Origin: Costus lasius
Lineage: Eukaryota; Streptophyta; Magnoliopsida; Zingiberales; Costaceae
NCBI GenBank assembly: GCA_027563935.2
Contig: JANVAS020000203.1
Location: 1,302,001-1,366,000, forward strand
Direction of reading: 5' to 3'
Length of the DNA stretch: 64,000 bases
Shown: one piece after another, positions 11,458 to 22,721 of the stretch
How positions within the stretch are numbered: position 1 is the stretch's first letter
Layout of the letters: the number at the start of each line of letters is the position of its first letter
Made by a program: the position numbers and the translations under genes
The notes under the pieces: model-generated
The model's database searches: none
What the model was told of the DNA's origin: nothing
The model's input: the letters and a program-made list of their open reading frames with translations, nothing else

Positions 11458-12993
11458 ATGAACTTCAATGTGCGATCCCTACTGGAAAGGGAGAAGTTTG
11501 GTGGGCCGAACTTCTCTGACTGGTTTGGACACCTTAAGATCGTTCTTAAGGCAGAGAGGAAACTGTATGTCCTCGAGACGGCGATACCGCCGCAGCCCGC
11601 TCCGAACGCCGCAAGGGCGGTTCGGGAAGCCTATGAAAAGCACGTCAATGATAGCATTGATGTCGCTTGCCTGATGCTAGCGTCTATGACGCCACCGCTG
11701 CAGCGTCAGCATGAGGATATGTCTGCTATAGACATGATAGCAAACCTCAAGATGTTGTATGCTGCACAGGCGAGGACAGAGCGCTACAATTTGACGAAGC
11801 TCTTCTTTCAGAGCAAACTGGCTGAAGGGAGCCCAGTGGGAGCTCACGTGCTCAAGATGATTGGGCACAAGGAGGCTCTAGAGAAACTGGGGCATACCAT
11901 CAACCAGGAGCTTGCTGTGGATATTATTCTACAGTCTCTCCCGCCTTCATTCGACGCGTTCATTATTAACTTTAATATGAACAAAATCGATTGTACTCCG
12001 GCAGAGCTGCTGAATATGCTCCTCACTACTGAGGAGACTCTGAAGGGAAAGCCTTCGACCTCTGTCTTAATGGTTCCTTCCAGGAACAAGAAGAAGGGGA
12101 AGAAGGGCAAGGCCCCTGTCAAGAATTATAGCAAGGCTCTGAAGCAGAAGGTGAAGCGGTCTAAGGAATACAGGTGTTTCCACTGTGGCCAGCTGGGTCA
12201 CTGGAAAAAGGACTGTAAAGCGCTCCAAGGAGATAAGAGGGGAAGCTTCGCTTCTGGCTCAGGTATATTCGTGACTGAGGTCATGTTTTCTTCTTCTATA
12301 TCATGGGTGTTGGACACTGCATGTGGAGTTCACATTTGTTCAAATGTACAGGAACTCAAGAGAAGAAGGCAGGTGGGACAGCATGAGGTGGACCTACGAG
12401 TTGGAAACGGGGCACGGGTTGCTGCTGTTGCTGTAGGAGACTACTTCATTTCTTTACCATCTGGACTTGTATTGGAACTAAACAGTTGTTATTTTGTTCC
12501 CAGTATTACTAAAAATATTATCTCCATTCCTGCTCTTGTCAGGAAGGGATTTTCCTTTGAATGCAATATTTCAAAGTGTATTTTGTCTTTTGATAATATT
12601 GTTTATGCAACTGGTTCAATTAGCAATGGGTTATTCATGTTGGACATGGAATGTTCGATACAGCAAATTGATATTAAGAAAGCCAAGTATGCTGATGACA
12701 GCACCTTGCTATGGCATAGTCGTTTAGGCCATATAAACGAGAAACGCATTAAGCGGTTGCATGATAAAGGACTGCTGGGATCATTCTCCTATGAGGAGAT
12801 TGATACATGCAAAGCTTGTTTGATGGGTAAAATGACGAAGTCACCTTTTCCTCACAAAGGTCAAAGGGCTTCAGGTTTACTTGACCTTATACACAGTGAT
12901 GTGTGTGGGCCATTTAGTAAACATGCCAGAGGTGGCTATCAGTACTTCATTACCTTACTGATGATTTCAGTAGGTATGGGTATGTCTATCTGA
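11458..12993 (+). CDS. Copia C copy 1 gag-protease-integrase N-part (truncated by frameshift)
   Basis: 511 codons. Gag (about residues 1-235) packages RNA and ends in a CX2CX4HX4C zinc knuckle (about 239-252, CFHCGQLGHWKKDC). Protease has the catalytic DTA motif near 286. The integrase zinc domain shows H-H-C-C spacing (HSRLGH...CKAC, about 418-455), and the first catalytic Asp is in HSDVCGP (about 481). A lost base near 12954, compared with B, shifts the frame within the integrase core, giving an unrelated tail and a stop. The same lesion occurs in copy 2. The ATG used here may be internal; see the leader intron entry. Confidence 0.9.
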   Translation: MNFNVRSLLEREKFGGPNFSDWFGHLKIVLKAERKLYVLETAIPPQPAPNAARAVREAYEKHVNDSIDVACLMLASMTPPLQRQHEDMSAIDMIANLKMLYAAQARTERYNLTKLFFQSKLAEGSPVGAHVLKMIGHKEALEKLGHTINQELAVDIILQSLPPSFDAFIINFNMNKIDCTPAELLNMLLTTEETLKGKPSTSVLMVPSRNKKKGKKGKAPVKNYSKALKQKVKRSKEYRCFHCGQLGHWKKDCKALQGDKRGSFASGSGIFVTEVMFSSSISWVLDTACGVHICSNVQELKRRRQVGQHEVDLRVGNGARVAAVAVGDYFISLPSGLVLELNSCYFVPSITKNIISIPALVRKGFSFECNISKCILSFDNIVYATGSISNGLFMLDMECSIQQIDIKKAKYADDSTLLWHSRLGHINEKRIKRLHDKGLLGSFSYEEIDTCKACLMGKMTKSPFPHKGQRASGLLDLIHSDVCGPFSKHARGGYQYFITLLMISVGMGMSI

Positions 12994-15338
12994 TGAGACA
13001 TAAGAGTGAATCTTTTGACAAGTTCAAAGAGTTCAAAAATGAAGTACAGAATCAGCTAGGCCGAAATATCAAGGCACTTCGCTCAGATCGAGGTGGTGAA
13101 TACCTAAGTCATGCGTTTACTGACTATCTAAAGGAGTGTGGGATTATCTCACAGCTCACTCCGCCAGGAACACCGCAATGGAATGGTGTGTCCGAGAGGA
13201 GAAATAGAACGTTACTTGATATGGTTCGTTCTATGATGAGTCAGGCTACTCTTCCATACTCCTTTTGGGGTTTTGCACTGGAAACAGCTGCAAAGATACT
13301 AAACCGAGTGCCATCCAAGGCAGTTTCAAAGACGCCATATGAGTTATGGTATGGGAAACAGCCAAGCTTGACATTTATCAGGATCTGGGGCTGCGAGGCT
13401 TATGTCAAAAAGCTCGCCTCTGGGAAACTAGAGAGCAGATCTGACAAATGTATCTTTGTCGGTTACCCTAAGGAAACTAAGGGTTATTATTTCTACAATC
13501 CCAAAGAGAACAAGGTTTTTGTTGCTCGGACGGCCATATTTCTTGAGAAGGAGTTTCTTCTGCAAGAGGCCAGTGGGAGAGAAATAAAGCTGGATGAGAA
13601 TCCAGAGGAAGGACAAAGTAGTCAAGCATAGTTGGATGAGCCTGAGCCAGTAGATCAGGTTATTGAACAACCTGAGGCTCAGATATCACGGGAACCGCGA
13701 AGATCGGGAAGGATTCGTCGACAGCCTGAGCGCTATGATGGAGTCTACATCATTGATCATGATGAACCCCTCACTTATGCGGATGCGGTCAGTGGACCGG
13801 AGTCAGCGAGATGGCTTGAAGCTATGCGCGCCGAGATGGACTCCATGTCAGATAACCAAGTTTGGGATTTGGTTGATCCGCCTCCGGGAGTTATCCCTAT
13901 AGGCTGTAAGTGGATCTTCAAGAAGAAGATTGACATGGATGGTAACGTGGTTACCTATAAAGGCAGGCTAGTTGCGAAAGGTTTCAAACAAATCTACGGG
14001 ATAGATTATGATGAAACTTTCTCACCTGTAGCTATGTTTAAGTCTATTCGGATTCTTTTCGCGATAGCTGCATATTATGATTATGAGATCTGGCAGATGG
14101 ATGTGAAAACAGCTTTCCTTAATGGAAATCTGGATGAGGATGTGTATATGACACAACCAGAAGGTTTCACTAATCCATCAGATCGTCATAAGATATGCAA
14201 GTTAAAGAAGTCTATTTATGGACTTAAGCAAGCATCTAGAAGCTGGAATATTCGTTTTGATGAATCAATCAGTGAATTTGGTTTCATCAAGAACGAGGAT
14301 GACCCATGTGTATATAAGAGGTTTAGTGGGAGCGTAATAACTTTCCTAGTCCTCTACGTCGATGATATCTTGATCATTGGAAATGACATTCCTGAAATGC
14401 ATGCTGTGAAGGCATGGCTGAGGAAATGTTTCCAAATGAAAGATCTAGGAGAAGCAGCCTATGTGTTAGGTGTGAAGATCTACAGGGATAGATCGAAGAG
14501 GCTTCTCGGGCTGTGCCAGAGTACTTACATCGATAAAGTCCTGGAGAGATTTCATTTAGAGAATTCTAAACGAGGATATCTTCCAGTCAGACATGGTCTG
14601 AATCTTTCGAAGAGTCAGTGTCCACAAACACAGACTGAGAAAGATGAAATGGACAATACGCCTTATGCTTCGGCTATTGGATCCATAATGTATGCGATGT
14701 TGTGTACTCGCCCAGACGTCGCTTACGGGTTAAGCGTAACCAGTCGTTTCCAAAGTAATCCAGGTATGGCGCACTAGATTGCAGTCAAGAACATTTTAAA
14801 ATATCTGCGGAGAACCAAAGATATGTTCTTGATATATGGTGGTCAGGAAGAACTCAGTATAGAGGGATATACTGACGCTTCGTTCCAGTCAGACCAGGAT
14901 GATTTCCGATCGCAATCAGGCTATGTTTTTAGCTTGAATGGAGGTGCAGTGGTGTGGAAGAGTTTCAAACAGTCAACTGTTGCTGATTCCACAACAGAAG
15001 CCGAGTATGTTGCAGCCTCGGAAGCATCCAAGGAGGCAGTGTGGATTCGTAAGTTCGTGAGAGAACTTGGTGTCGTTCCTTCGAGTGCAGATCCTTTGGT
15101 TATCTTCTGTGATAACACTGGAGCAATCGCACAAGCAAAGGAACCACGGTCGCACCAGAAGTCCAAGCACATACAGAGACGGTTTCATTTGATCAGGGAG
15201 ATCATAGATCGTGGCGAGATCAAAATCTGCAAGGTTCATACAGATGACAATCTGGCAGACCCGCTTACCAAGCCTCTGGCGCAGCAGAAGCATGAGAAGC
15301 ACTGTAATAATATGGGTTTGAGATTTCTCAACCATTAG
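12993..15338 (+). pseudogene. Copia C copy 1 integrase C-part, RT and RNase H (two nonsense codons)
   Basis: This continues the polyprotein in the shifted frame. Integrase has the second Asp in LRSDRGGEY and the Glu in NGVSERRNR. RT has YDETFSP, FLNGN and YVDD (14355-14366). RNase H has TDASF, TEAEY and CDNTGAI and ends FLNH. TAG codons at 13629-13631 and 14775-14777 stand where copy 2 has CAG and TGG, so this copy decayed after the two copies separated. Otherwise it is nearly the same protein as copy 2. Confidence 0.92.
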
Positions 15339-15347
15339 ATTAAGTGC

Positions 15348-15358
15348 AAGTGGGAGAT
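15348..15358 (+). other. Polypurine tract, C copy 1
   Basis: AAGTGGGAGAT abuts LTR2 and is identical in B and copy 2. It is the plus-strand primer site. Confidence 0.88.
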
Positions 15359-17036
15359 TGTTGGGGTATGCCCTTAAGGCTAATGTTTGAGGCCTGTGGG
15401 AATGTATCTGTATCATGTAATAAACTGTTATGTTTATAAAGGCATGGTTATTATTCAGTTGTTTACATTGTCTGCTGCAATATATGTTCTTCTGAATAAT
15501 GTCTCAAAGCTGTTCAGCTGGGCTGACATGCTGTTATGTCCTTAGTCGATATATCTTGGTGAACATGAGACAGCCTTGATATGGTTAAGACTAATATGTG
15601 TTCTAATCTTATAGGATGCTTCGACCATGGAATAAGATGTAGACTCATGGGTACATTGGATGTGCTGGACAGACCCTACTAGGTTATTCAATTGTTTGTC
15701 ACAATGTGAATATTCCTTGAATATGACAAGTGGCACATTTCCTCTGACTTGAGATCACTTGTGTTTTCTAAATGATGATTGTCATTGTTTTGAGATATTT
15801 CAATATCATTTGAAACATAATGATTATAGACTATCTTGGATGGTGAGCTTGAATCAGGTTAGGGCACTAGTGATAGACATAGGATTGCCGTCTCCTTGTT
15901 CAAGGAGTGTGATGTTCTAAAGGGGCCCCCTGGATGAGATGATTGAGAAAAGAGTATGGCCATACCCAGGTGACAGTGTTCATCTGATCTAATCATGCTC
16001 ATCATATTGGAGCTACAAGCTTGACACGCTTGTCCAATAAGAACATCCAGTGGCAAAGGAAATATGCATGCCTTGTGAATTGATTCACACTTGTGCTATG
16101 GTTTGGGTGTAGTCTTGGAAGACTCTTTCCTTTATATCGGGAGACAGTGATGTGTTGCTAGATACCCCTCACTGATCGTGATAATGTGAATTATCGTTAC
16201 CGACATTTAAAGGAAACCCTTAGGGTCGCACAATTTGATGATATGGCTTACTTCAGTCAGATCGTGTGGACTGAATTGTTTGGGTTCAGTTTAAAGGGAT
16301 TTAATCTCTGATTGTAAGTGAGATCTAGTCTGATCATGTTTGATTGATTAGGGCTTGAGATCGGTAAGCTTCGATCGAGAGAATGATTGCTAGATCGGGC
16401 AGATCAGAAGCATCAAGAGATTAACGGTCAGATCTGGAGCCTTAGGGTTTATTTGAGATCTAGACTAGATCATTGGCTTGATTGGTTCTTAAACCGAACC
16501 AATGTGAACCGGCTCATGAAATGAGCGCATGGTTCAAGGCTTGGCGACTTGTTCACTTGGCGTGAACATTGGAGCGAGTGGTGTGGCTATTTTTAGTAAC
16601 CACGATCTCCACTTGGAGATAACGCTCACGTTCGAATAGCTCTTGCTATTCTCGCCTCTCAAGCGACCTCTCTCTCGACACTCGTTGTGTGTGGCGACGC
16701 GTGGAAGATAGAGGAGGTTTTTGGCCAAAAGAGAAAAACACATCTCCATCCCTTTTCACTCGATCAAGGACTCCAAGGAACCTTGCTAGCACAAGGAGCA
16801 CCAAGGGTAGGCGCATTGATCATCTTGTGTGTGAAACTTAGGAGAAGGCTCGCTTGCGTCTTTCCTTCCAAAGCTTCATCAAACCGATGGCAATGGTATG
16901 AGTTTATCTTCATCTATTCAAATATTCGAAAGCTAGTTATATGACATATATAGATCCTTTGAAATCCTAATATCCCATGCAAAATTTTGTTGCGCCACCA
17001 TTAGGGTTTCTACCCCTTAGTTAGGGGTTCCCTTCA
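15359..17036 (+). mobile_element. Copia C LTR 2 (shared central LTR)
   Basis: 1678 bp. It is the 3' LTR of copy 1 and the 5' LTR of copy 2 at once, with no TSD at either edge. It shares at least two variants with LTR3 that LTR1 lacks. ATGGCAATG is at 16887-16895. Confidence 0.95.
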
Positions 17037-18810
17037 ATTGGTATCATAGCCAGGGTTATATGTTCATATGATTGCTTTGATTGTGAATCCATATATGCTT
17101 AGATCTTATATGTGCGAAACTAGTTTATGCTTTTCTTTTTGCGCATCTATGTTGGCGCATGTTGTAGCTTAAGTTTTCTCAAAAGGAAATATCACATGCG
17201 CGCTTAACATTAGATCTAAGGCCCTGCTATAAACCCTTAGACGGGTTATTAGGGTTGAAATCACCCCCTAGGTCAGATCCAATCAGTCTGATCAGACTAT
17301 CTGACAGCCTTGATGGGTCGACTGGATAGCACCTTGGCGCAAGCTTGAGGTGGCTACAGGTCGACTGCAGACAGGCGTGTAGCGATGTCTGATTGAGATG
17401 ACCCATGAACGCACCTGAGTTAGGCCCGGGGTCACACCCGCTTGCTAGACCTCAGTGTGGTTGTTCAGCCCTGGCGCATGCATGGTTGACCTTATGGTCG
17501 ACTCAAGTCAGTTAGGACTTGGTGCATGCAAGGGCAGAGGATCTGACTAGGTTGGTTGAGTGGATCCCTAGTAATGGACCGTTGTAAGGTTGTAGGGCAA
17601 ATAAGGAAAAATTAAAATTAATCCCATGGGGTTTTTCGAAAAATTTTAATTTTTTATGATGGATCACATGATTGCTGATTGGATGCATATGTTTGTCTAT
17701 TTAGTCTTATGTGGGCTGCCCATATTAATTGTGTGCTGTGCTGGGGCCTGCGTGCCTGGGATTTAAAATTGTTGTAAATTAATTATTGTGATCTGCGCAT
17801 CACATTGCTTTAATTTATAAAATGTTATTGACCTGCGTGTCAATCTTGTCTAGATAGTTAAATTTGTAATTTAATTAGACAAGAGCACAGAGCACACTTG
17901 GCAGAGGCGCATGCAGCAGTGGCTTGACCAGGTGGGAGGTCTAGGGTTCGACCCTAGGACCTGGCGCATTTTCCTGGTGGGCGCACCAGAGCTGCAATTG
18001 GCGCTTGGGCCCTGGTATGGGCCAGATGAGCAGCAAAAGACCCATGAAGAGCAAGTGAAGACTTAAACTAGGTTAAGGTCTTCTAGGGCTATGGGCTTTT
18101 ACCACATAAGAACCATGCTTTCTTTTATTGCTTATATAAGTAGAACAGCATGTTTTAATTTATCTTCTGCTATCACCATAGGAATTGTATGATAGTGAAG
18201 AAGATAAAAGACCGTTAAAATCCAACGCTAAAATATCAAGCTCGTAAGCCTTCTGACGCGAAACCTCACTGTTCTGATTATCGTTGGAGCCGTGTTGTAC
18301 CCACTCAGTGGGCACATCCATCTATCTTCAGACGGTGTGGGATTACACTTGTGTGTTACAGAGTAGGGATTTATCCCTTCTCGTTGCTCAGCATAGCACA
18401 TGGTGGTCCAGGGAGTAGGTCGGGTCAGCTTGACCGTGTAGGCTACATATGTGGCGCATATGGTAGCACATGGAGGCAGCCATCTGTGGGGTCAGAGACT
18501 GTGTTGTACCAACTCAGTTGGCACAGTCTGCTGGACTGCCCAGATGAAGGGGAATCGCACGGGTTGGCGATCGGCAGGGACTGCCTACCGGAGATTAGTG
18601 CTTGTACTCTCTGTGTATCTTATCTCGCCTGAGCGGGACGCGGAGACCAAGTATGAAATCCGGATCCCATCTCACTAAAAGAGTGTCTACTCTTTCGGAC
18701 TGTTTAATGGATTTTTCAGTCAGATAAAATAGTGAGAAAAGGAATCTTTCTTAAGTCCTGATTGATTCTTATACATTGATACTGACCTTGCTGTTCTTGC
18801 ATTGTTGTAG
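16896..18810 (+). other. Candidate gag leader intron, C copy 2
   Basis: This has the same layout as in copy 1: a donor-like GTATGAG directly after ATGGCAATG (16887-16895) and an acceptor-like TTGTTGTAG ending at 18810, 21 bases before the gag ATG. It keeps 14 bases (TCTTTCGGACTGTT, about 18690) that copy 1 lost. The primer site (17039-17051) reads TGGTATCATAGCC, with one change from the consensus. The leader core stem is at 17415-17419 and 17451-17455, and the twin hairpins are at 18292-18315 and 18500-18525. Confidence 0.55.
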
Positions 18811-18831
18811 ATACCTGCAGCAACGAACACC

Positions 18832-20367
18832 ATGAACTTCAATGTGCGATCCCTACTGGAAAGGGAGAAGTTTGGTGGGCCGAACTTCTCTGACTGGTTT
18901 GGACACCTTAAGATCGTTCTTAAGGCAGAGAGGAAACTGTATGTCCTCGAGACGGCGATACCGCCGCAGCCCGCTCCGAACGCCGCAAGGGCGGTTCGGG
19001 AAGCCTATGAAAAGCATGTCAATGATAGCATTGATGTCGCTTGCCTGATGCTAGCGTCTATGACGCCACCGCTGCAGCGTCAGCATGAGGATATGTCTGC
19101 TATAGACATGATAGCAAACCTCAAGATGCTGTATGCTGCACAGGCGAGGACAGAGCGCTACAATTTGACGAAGCTCTTCTTTCAGAGCAAACTGGCTGAA
19201 GGGAGCCCAGTGGGAGCTCACGTGCTCAAGATGATTGGGCACAAGGAGGCTCTAGAGAAACTGGGGCATACCATCAACCAGGAGCTTGCTGTGGATATTA
19301 TTCTACAGTCTCTCCCGCCTTCATTCGACGCGTTCATTATTAACTTTAATATGAACAAAATCGATTGTACTCCGGCAGAGCTGCTGAATATGCTCCTCAC
19401 TACTGAGGAGACTCTGAAGGGAAAGCCTTCGACCTCTGTCTTAATGGTTCCTTCCAGGAACAAGAAGAAGGGGAAGAAGGGCAAGGCCCCTGTCAAGAAT
19501 TACAGCAAGGCTCTGAAGCAGAAGGTGAAGCGGTCTAAGGAATACAGGTGTTTCCACTGTGGCCAGCTGGGTCACTGGAAAAAGGACTGTAAAGCGCTCC
19601 AAGGAGATAAGAGGGGAAGCTTCGCTTCTGGCTCAGGTATATTCGTAACTGAGGTCATGTTTTCTTCTTCTATATCATGGGTGTTGGACACTGCATGTGG
19701 AGTTCACATTTGTTCAAATGTACAGGAACTCAAGAGAAGAAGGCAGGTGGGACAGCATGAGGTGGACCTACGAGTTGGAAACGGGGCACGGGTTGCTGCT
19801 GTTGCTGTAGGAGACTACTTCATTTCTTTACCATCTGGACTTGTATTGGAACTAAACAGTTGTTATTTTGTTCCCAGTATTACTAAAAATATTATCTCCA
19901 TTCCTGCTCTTGTCAGGAAGGGATTTTCCTTTGAATGCAATATTTCAAAGTGTATTTTGTCTTTTGATAATATTGTTTATGCAACTGGTTCAATTAGCAA
20001 TGGGTTATTCATGTTGGACATGGAATGTTCGATACAGCAAATTGATATTAAGAAAGCCAAGTATGCTGATGACAGCACCTTGCTATGGCATAGTCGTTTA
20101 GGCCATATAAACGAGAAACGCATTAAGCGGTTGCATGATAAAGGACTGCTGGGATCATTCTCCTATGAGGAGATTGATACATGCAAAGCTTGTTTGATGG
20201 GTAAAATGACGAAGTCACCTTTTCCTCACAAAGGTCAAAGGGCTTCAGGTTTACTTGACCTTATACACAGTGATGTGTGTGGGCCATTTAGTAAACATGC
20301 CAGAGGTGGCTATCAGTACTTCATTACCTTACTGATGATTTCAGTAGGTATGGGTATGTCTATCTGA
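18832..20367 (+). CDS. Copia C copy 2 gag-protease-integrase N-part (truncated by frameshift)
   Basis: 511 codons encoding the same protein as copy 1 as far as I can see, despite several silent differences. Order: Gag, CX2CX4HX4C knuckle, protease with DTA, integrase zinc domain, and the HSDVCGP Asp. It carries the same 1-base loss in the integrase core near 20328, so it also ends early. The shared lesion means both copies descend from one already defective element. Confidence 0.92.
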   Translation: MNFNVRSLLEREKFGGPNFSDWFGHLKIVLKAERKLYVLETAIPPQPAPNAARAVREAYEKHVNDSIDVACLMLASMTPPLQRQHEDMSAIDMIANLKMLYAAQARTERYNLTKLFFQSKLAEGSPVGAHVLKMIGHKEALEKLGHTINQELAVDIILQSLPPSFDAFIINFNMNKIDCTPAELLNMLLTTEETLKGKPSTSVLMVPSRNKKKGKKGKAPVKNYSKALKQKVKRSKEYRCFHCGQLGHWKKDCKALQGDKRGSFASGSGIFVTEVMFSSSISWVLDTACGVHICSNVQELKRRRQVGQHEVDLRVGNGARVAAVAVGDYFISLPSGLVLELNSCYFVPSITKNIISIPALVRKGFSFECNISKCILSFDNIVYATGSISNGLFMLDMECSIQQIDIKKAKYADDSTLLWHSRLGHINEKRIKRLHDKGLLGSFSYEEIDTCKACLMGKMTKSPFPHKGQRASGLLDLIHSDVCGPFSKHARGGYQYFITLLMISVGMGMSI

Positions 20368-22712
20368 TGAGACATAAGAGTGAATCTTTTGACAAGTTCA
20401 AAGAGTTCAAAAATGAAGTACAGAATCAGCTAGGCCGAAATATCAAGGCACTTCGCTCAGATCGAGGTGGTGAATACCTAAGTCATGCGTTTACTGACTA
20501 TCTAAAGGAGTGTGGGATTATCTCACAGCTCACTCCGCCAGGAACACCGCAATGGAATGGTGTGTCCGAGAGGAGAAATAGAACGTTACTTGATATGGTT
20601 CGTTCTATGATGAGTCAGGCTACTCTTCCATACTCCTTTTGGGGTTTTGCACTGGAAACAGCTGCAAAGATACTAAACCGAGTGCCATCCAAGGCAGTTT
20701 CAAAGACGCCATATGAGTTATGGTATGGGAAACAGCCAAGCTTGACATTTATCAGGATCTGGGGCTGCGAGGCTTATGTCAAAAAGCTCGCCTCTGGGAA
20801 ACTAGAGAGCAGATCTGACAAATGTATCTTTGTCGGTTACCCTAAGGAAACTAAGGGTTATTATTTCTACGATCCCAAAGAGAACAAGGTTTTTGTTGCT
20901 CGGACGGCCATATTTCTTGAGAAGGAGTTTCTTCTGCAAGAGGCCAGTGGGAGAGAAATAAAGCTGGATGAGAATCCAGAGGAAGGACAAAGTAGTCAAG
21001 CACAGTTGGATGAGCCTGAGCCAGTAGATCAGGTTATTGAACAACCTGAGGCTCAGATATCACGGGAACCGCGAAGATCGGGAAGGATTCGTCGACAGCC
21101 TGAGCGCTATGACGGAGTCTACATCATTGATCATGATGAACCCCTCACTTATGCTGATGCGGTCAGTGGACCGGAGTCAGCGAGATGGCTTGAAGCTATG
21201 CGCGCCGAGATGGACTCCATGTCAGATAACCAAGTTTGGGATTTGGTTGATCCGCCTCCGGGAGTTATCCCTATAGGCTGTAAGTGGATCTTCAAGAAGA
21301 AGATTGACATGGATGGTAACGTGGTTACCTATAAAGGCAGGCTAGTTGCGAAAGGTTTCAAACAAATCTACGGGATAGATTATGATGAAACTTTCTCACC
21401 TGTAGCTATGTTTAAGTCTATTCGGATTCTTTTCGCGATAGCTGCATATTATGATTATGAGATCTGGCAGATGGATGTGAAAACAGCTTTCCTTAATGGA
21501 AATCTGGATGAGGATGTGTATATGACACAACCAGAAGGTTTCACTAATCCATCAGATCGTCATAAGATATGCAAGTTAAAGAAGTCTATTTATGGACTTA
21601 AGCAAGCATCTAGAAGCTGGAATATTCGTTTTGATGAATCAATCAGTGAATTTGGTTTCATCAAGAACGAGGATGACCCGTGTGTATATAAGAGGTTTAG
21701 TGGGAGCGTAATAACTTTCCTAGTCCTCTACGTCGATGATATCTTGATCATTGGAAATGACATTCCTAAAATGCATGCTGTGAAGGCATGGCTGAGGAAA
21801 TGTTTCCAAATGAAAGATCTAGGAGAAACAGCCTATGTGTTAGGTGTGAAGATCTACAGGGATAGATCGAAGAGGCTTCTCGGGCTGTGCCAGAGTACTT
21901 ACATCGATAAAGTCCTGGAGAGATTTCATTTAGAGAATTCTAAACGAGGATATCTTCCAGTCAGACATGGTCTGAATCTTTCGAAGAGTCAGTGTCCACA
22001 AACACAGACTGAGAAAGATGAAATGGACAATACGCCTTATGCTTCGGCTATTGGATCCATAATGTATGCGATGTTGTGTACTCGCCCAGACGTCGCTTAC
22101 GGGTTAAGCGTAACCAGTCGTTTCCAAAGTAATCCAGGTATGGCGCACTGGATTGCAGTCAAGAACATTTTAAAATATCTGCGGAGAACCAAAGATATGT
22201 TCTTGATATATGGTGGTCAGGAAGAACTCAGTATAGAGGGATATACTGACGCTTCGTTCCAGTCAGACCAGGATGATTTCCGATCGCAATCAGGCTATGT
22301 TTTTAGCTTGAATGGAGGTGCAGTGGTGTGGAAGAGTTTCAAACAGTCAACTGTTGCTGATTCCACAACAGAAGCCGAGTATGTTGCAGCCTCGGAAGCA
22401 TCCAAGGAGGCAGTGTGGATTCGTAAGTTCGTGAGAGAACTTGGTGTCGTTCCTTCGAGTGCAGATCCTTTGGTTATCTTCTGTGATAACACTGGAGCAA
22501 TCGCACAAGCAAAGGAACCACGGTCGCACCAGAAGTCCAAGCACATACAGAGACGGTTTCATTTGATCAGGGAGATCATAGATTGTGGCGAGATCAAAAT
22601 CTGCAAGGTTCATACAGATGACAATCTGGCAGACCCGCTTACCAAGCCTCTGGCGCAGCAGAAGCATGAGAAGCACTGTAATAATATGGGTTTGAGATTT
22701 CTCAACCATTAG
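20367..22712 (+). CDS. Copia C copy 2 integrase C-part, RT and RNase H (open)
   Basis: A 781-codon open frame holding the rest of the integrase (LRSDRGGEY, NGVSERRNR), a basic linker, RT (YDETFSP, QMDVKTAFLNGN, YVDD at 21729-21740) and RNase H (TDASF, TEAEY, CDNTGAI, ADPLTKPLAQ), ending FLNH. RT and RNase H copy RNA to DNA inside particles. Catalytic residues are present. Without a frameshift it is not joined to Gag, so normal expression is doubtful. The start given is simply the first ATG after the shift. Confidence 0.9.
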   Translation: MRHKSESFDKFKEFKNEVQNQLGRNIKALRSDRGGEYLSHAFTDYLKECGIISQLTPPGTPQWNGVSERRNRTLLDMVRSMMSQATLPYSFWGFALETAAKILNRVPSKAVSKTPYELWYGKQPSLTFIRIWGCEAYVKKLASGKLESRSDKCIFVGYPKETKGYYFYDPKENKVFVARTAIFLEKEFLLQEASGREIKLDENPEEGQSSQAQLDEPEPVDQVIEQPEAQISREPRRSGRIRRQPERYDGVYIIDHDEPLTYADAVSGPESARWLEAMRAEMDSMSDNQVWDLVDPPPGVIPIGCKWIFKKKIDMDGNVVTYKGRLVAKGFKQIYGIDYDETFSPVAMFKSIRILFAIAAYYDYEIWQMDVKTAFLNGNLDEDVYMTQPEGFTNPSDRHKICKLKKSIYGLKQASRSWNIRFDESISEFGFIKNEDDPCVYKRFSGSVITFLVLYVDDILIIGNDIPKMHAVKAWLRKCFQMKDLGETAYVLGVKIYRDRSKRLLGLCQSTYIDKVLERFHLENSKRGYLPVRHGLNLSKSQCPQTQTEKDEMDNTPYASAIGSIMYAMLCTRPDVAYGLSVTSRFQSNPGMAHWIAVKNILKYLRRTKDMFLIYGGQEELSIEGYTDASFQSDQDDFRSQSGYVFSLNGGAVVWKSFKQSTVADSTTEAEYVAASEASKEAVWIRKFVRELGVVPSSADPLVIFCDNTGAIAQAKEPRSHQKSKHIQRRFHLIREIIDCGEIKICKVHTDDNLADPLTKPLAQQKHEKHCNNMGLRFLNH

Positions 22713-22721
22713 ATTAAGTGC

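Noticed and set aside
12946..12993. Programmed frameshift between gag-integrase and RT in copia C
   Set aside because: The shift is in the middle of the integrase core and B is in one frame there, so it is a mutation, not a recoding site.
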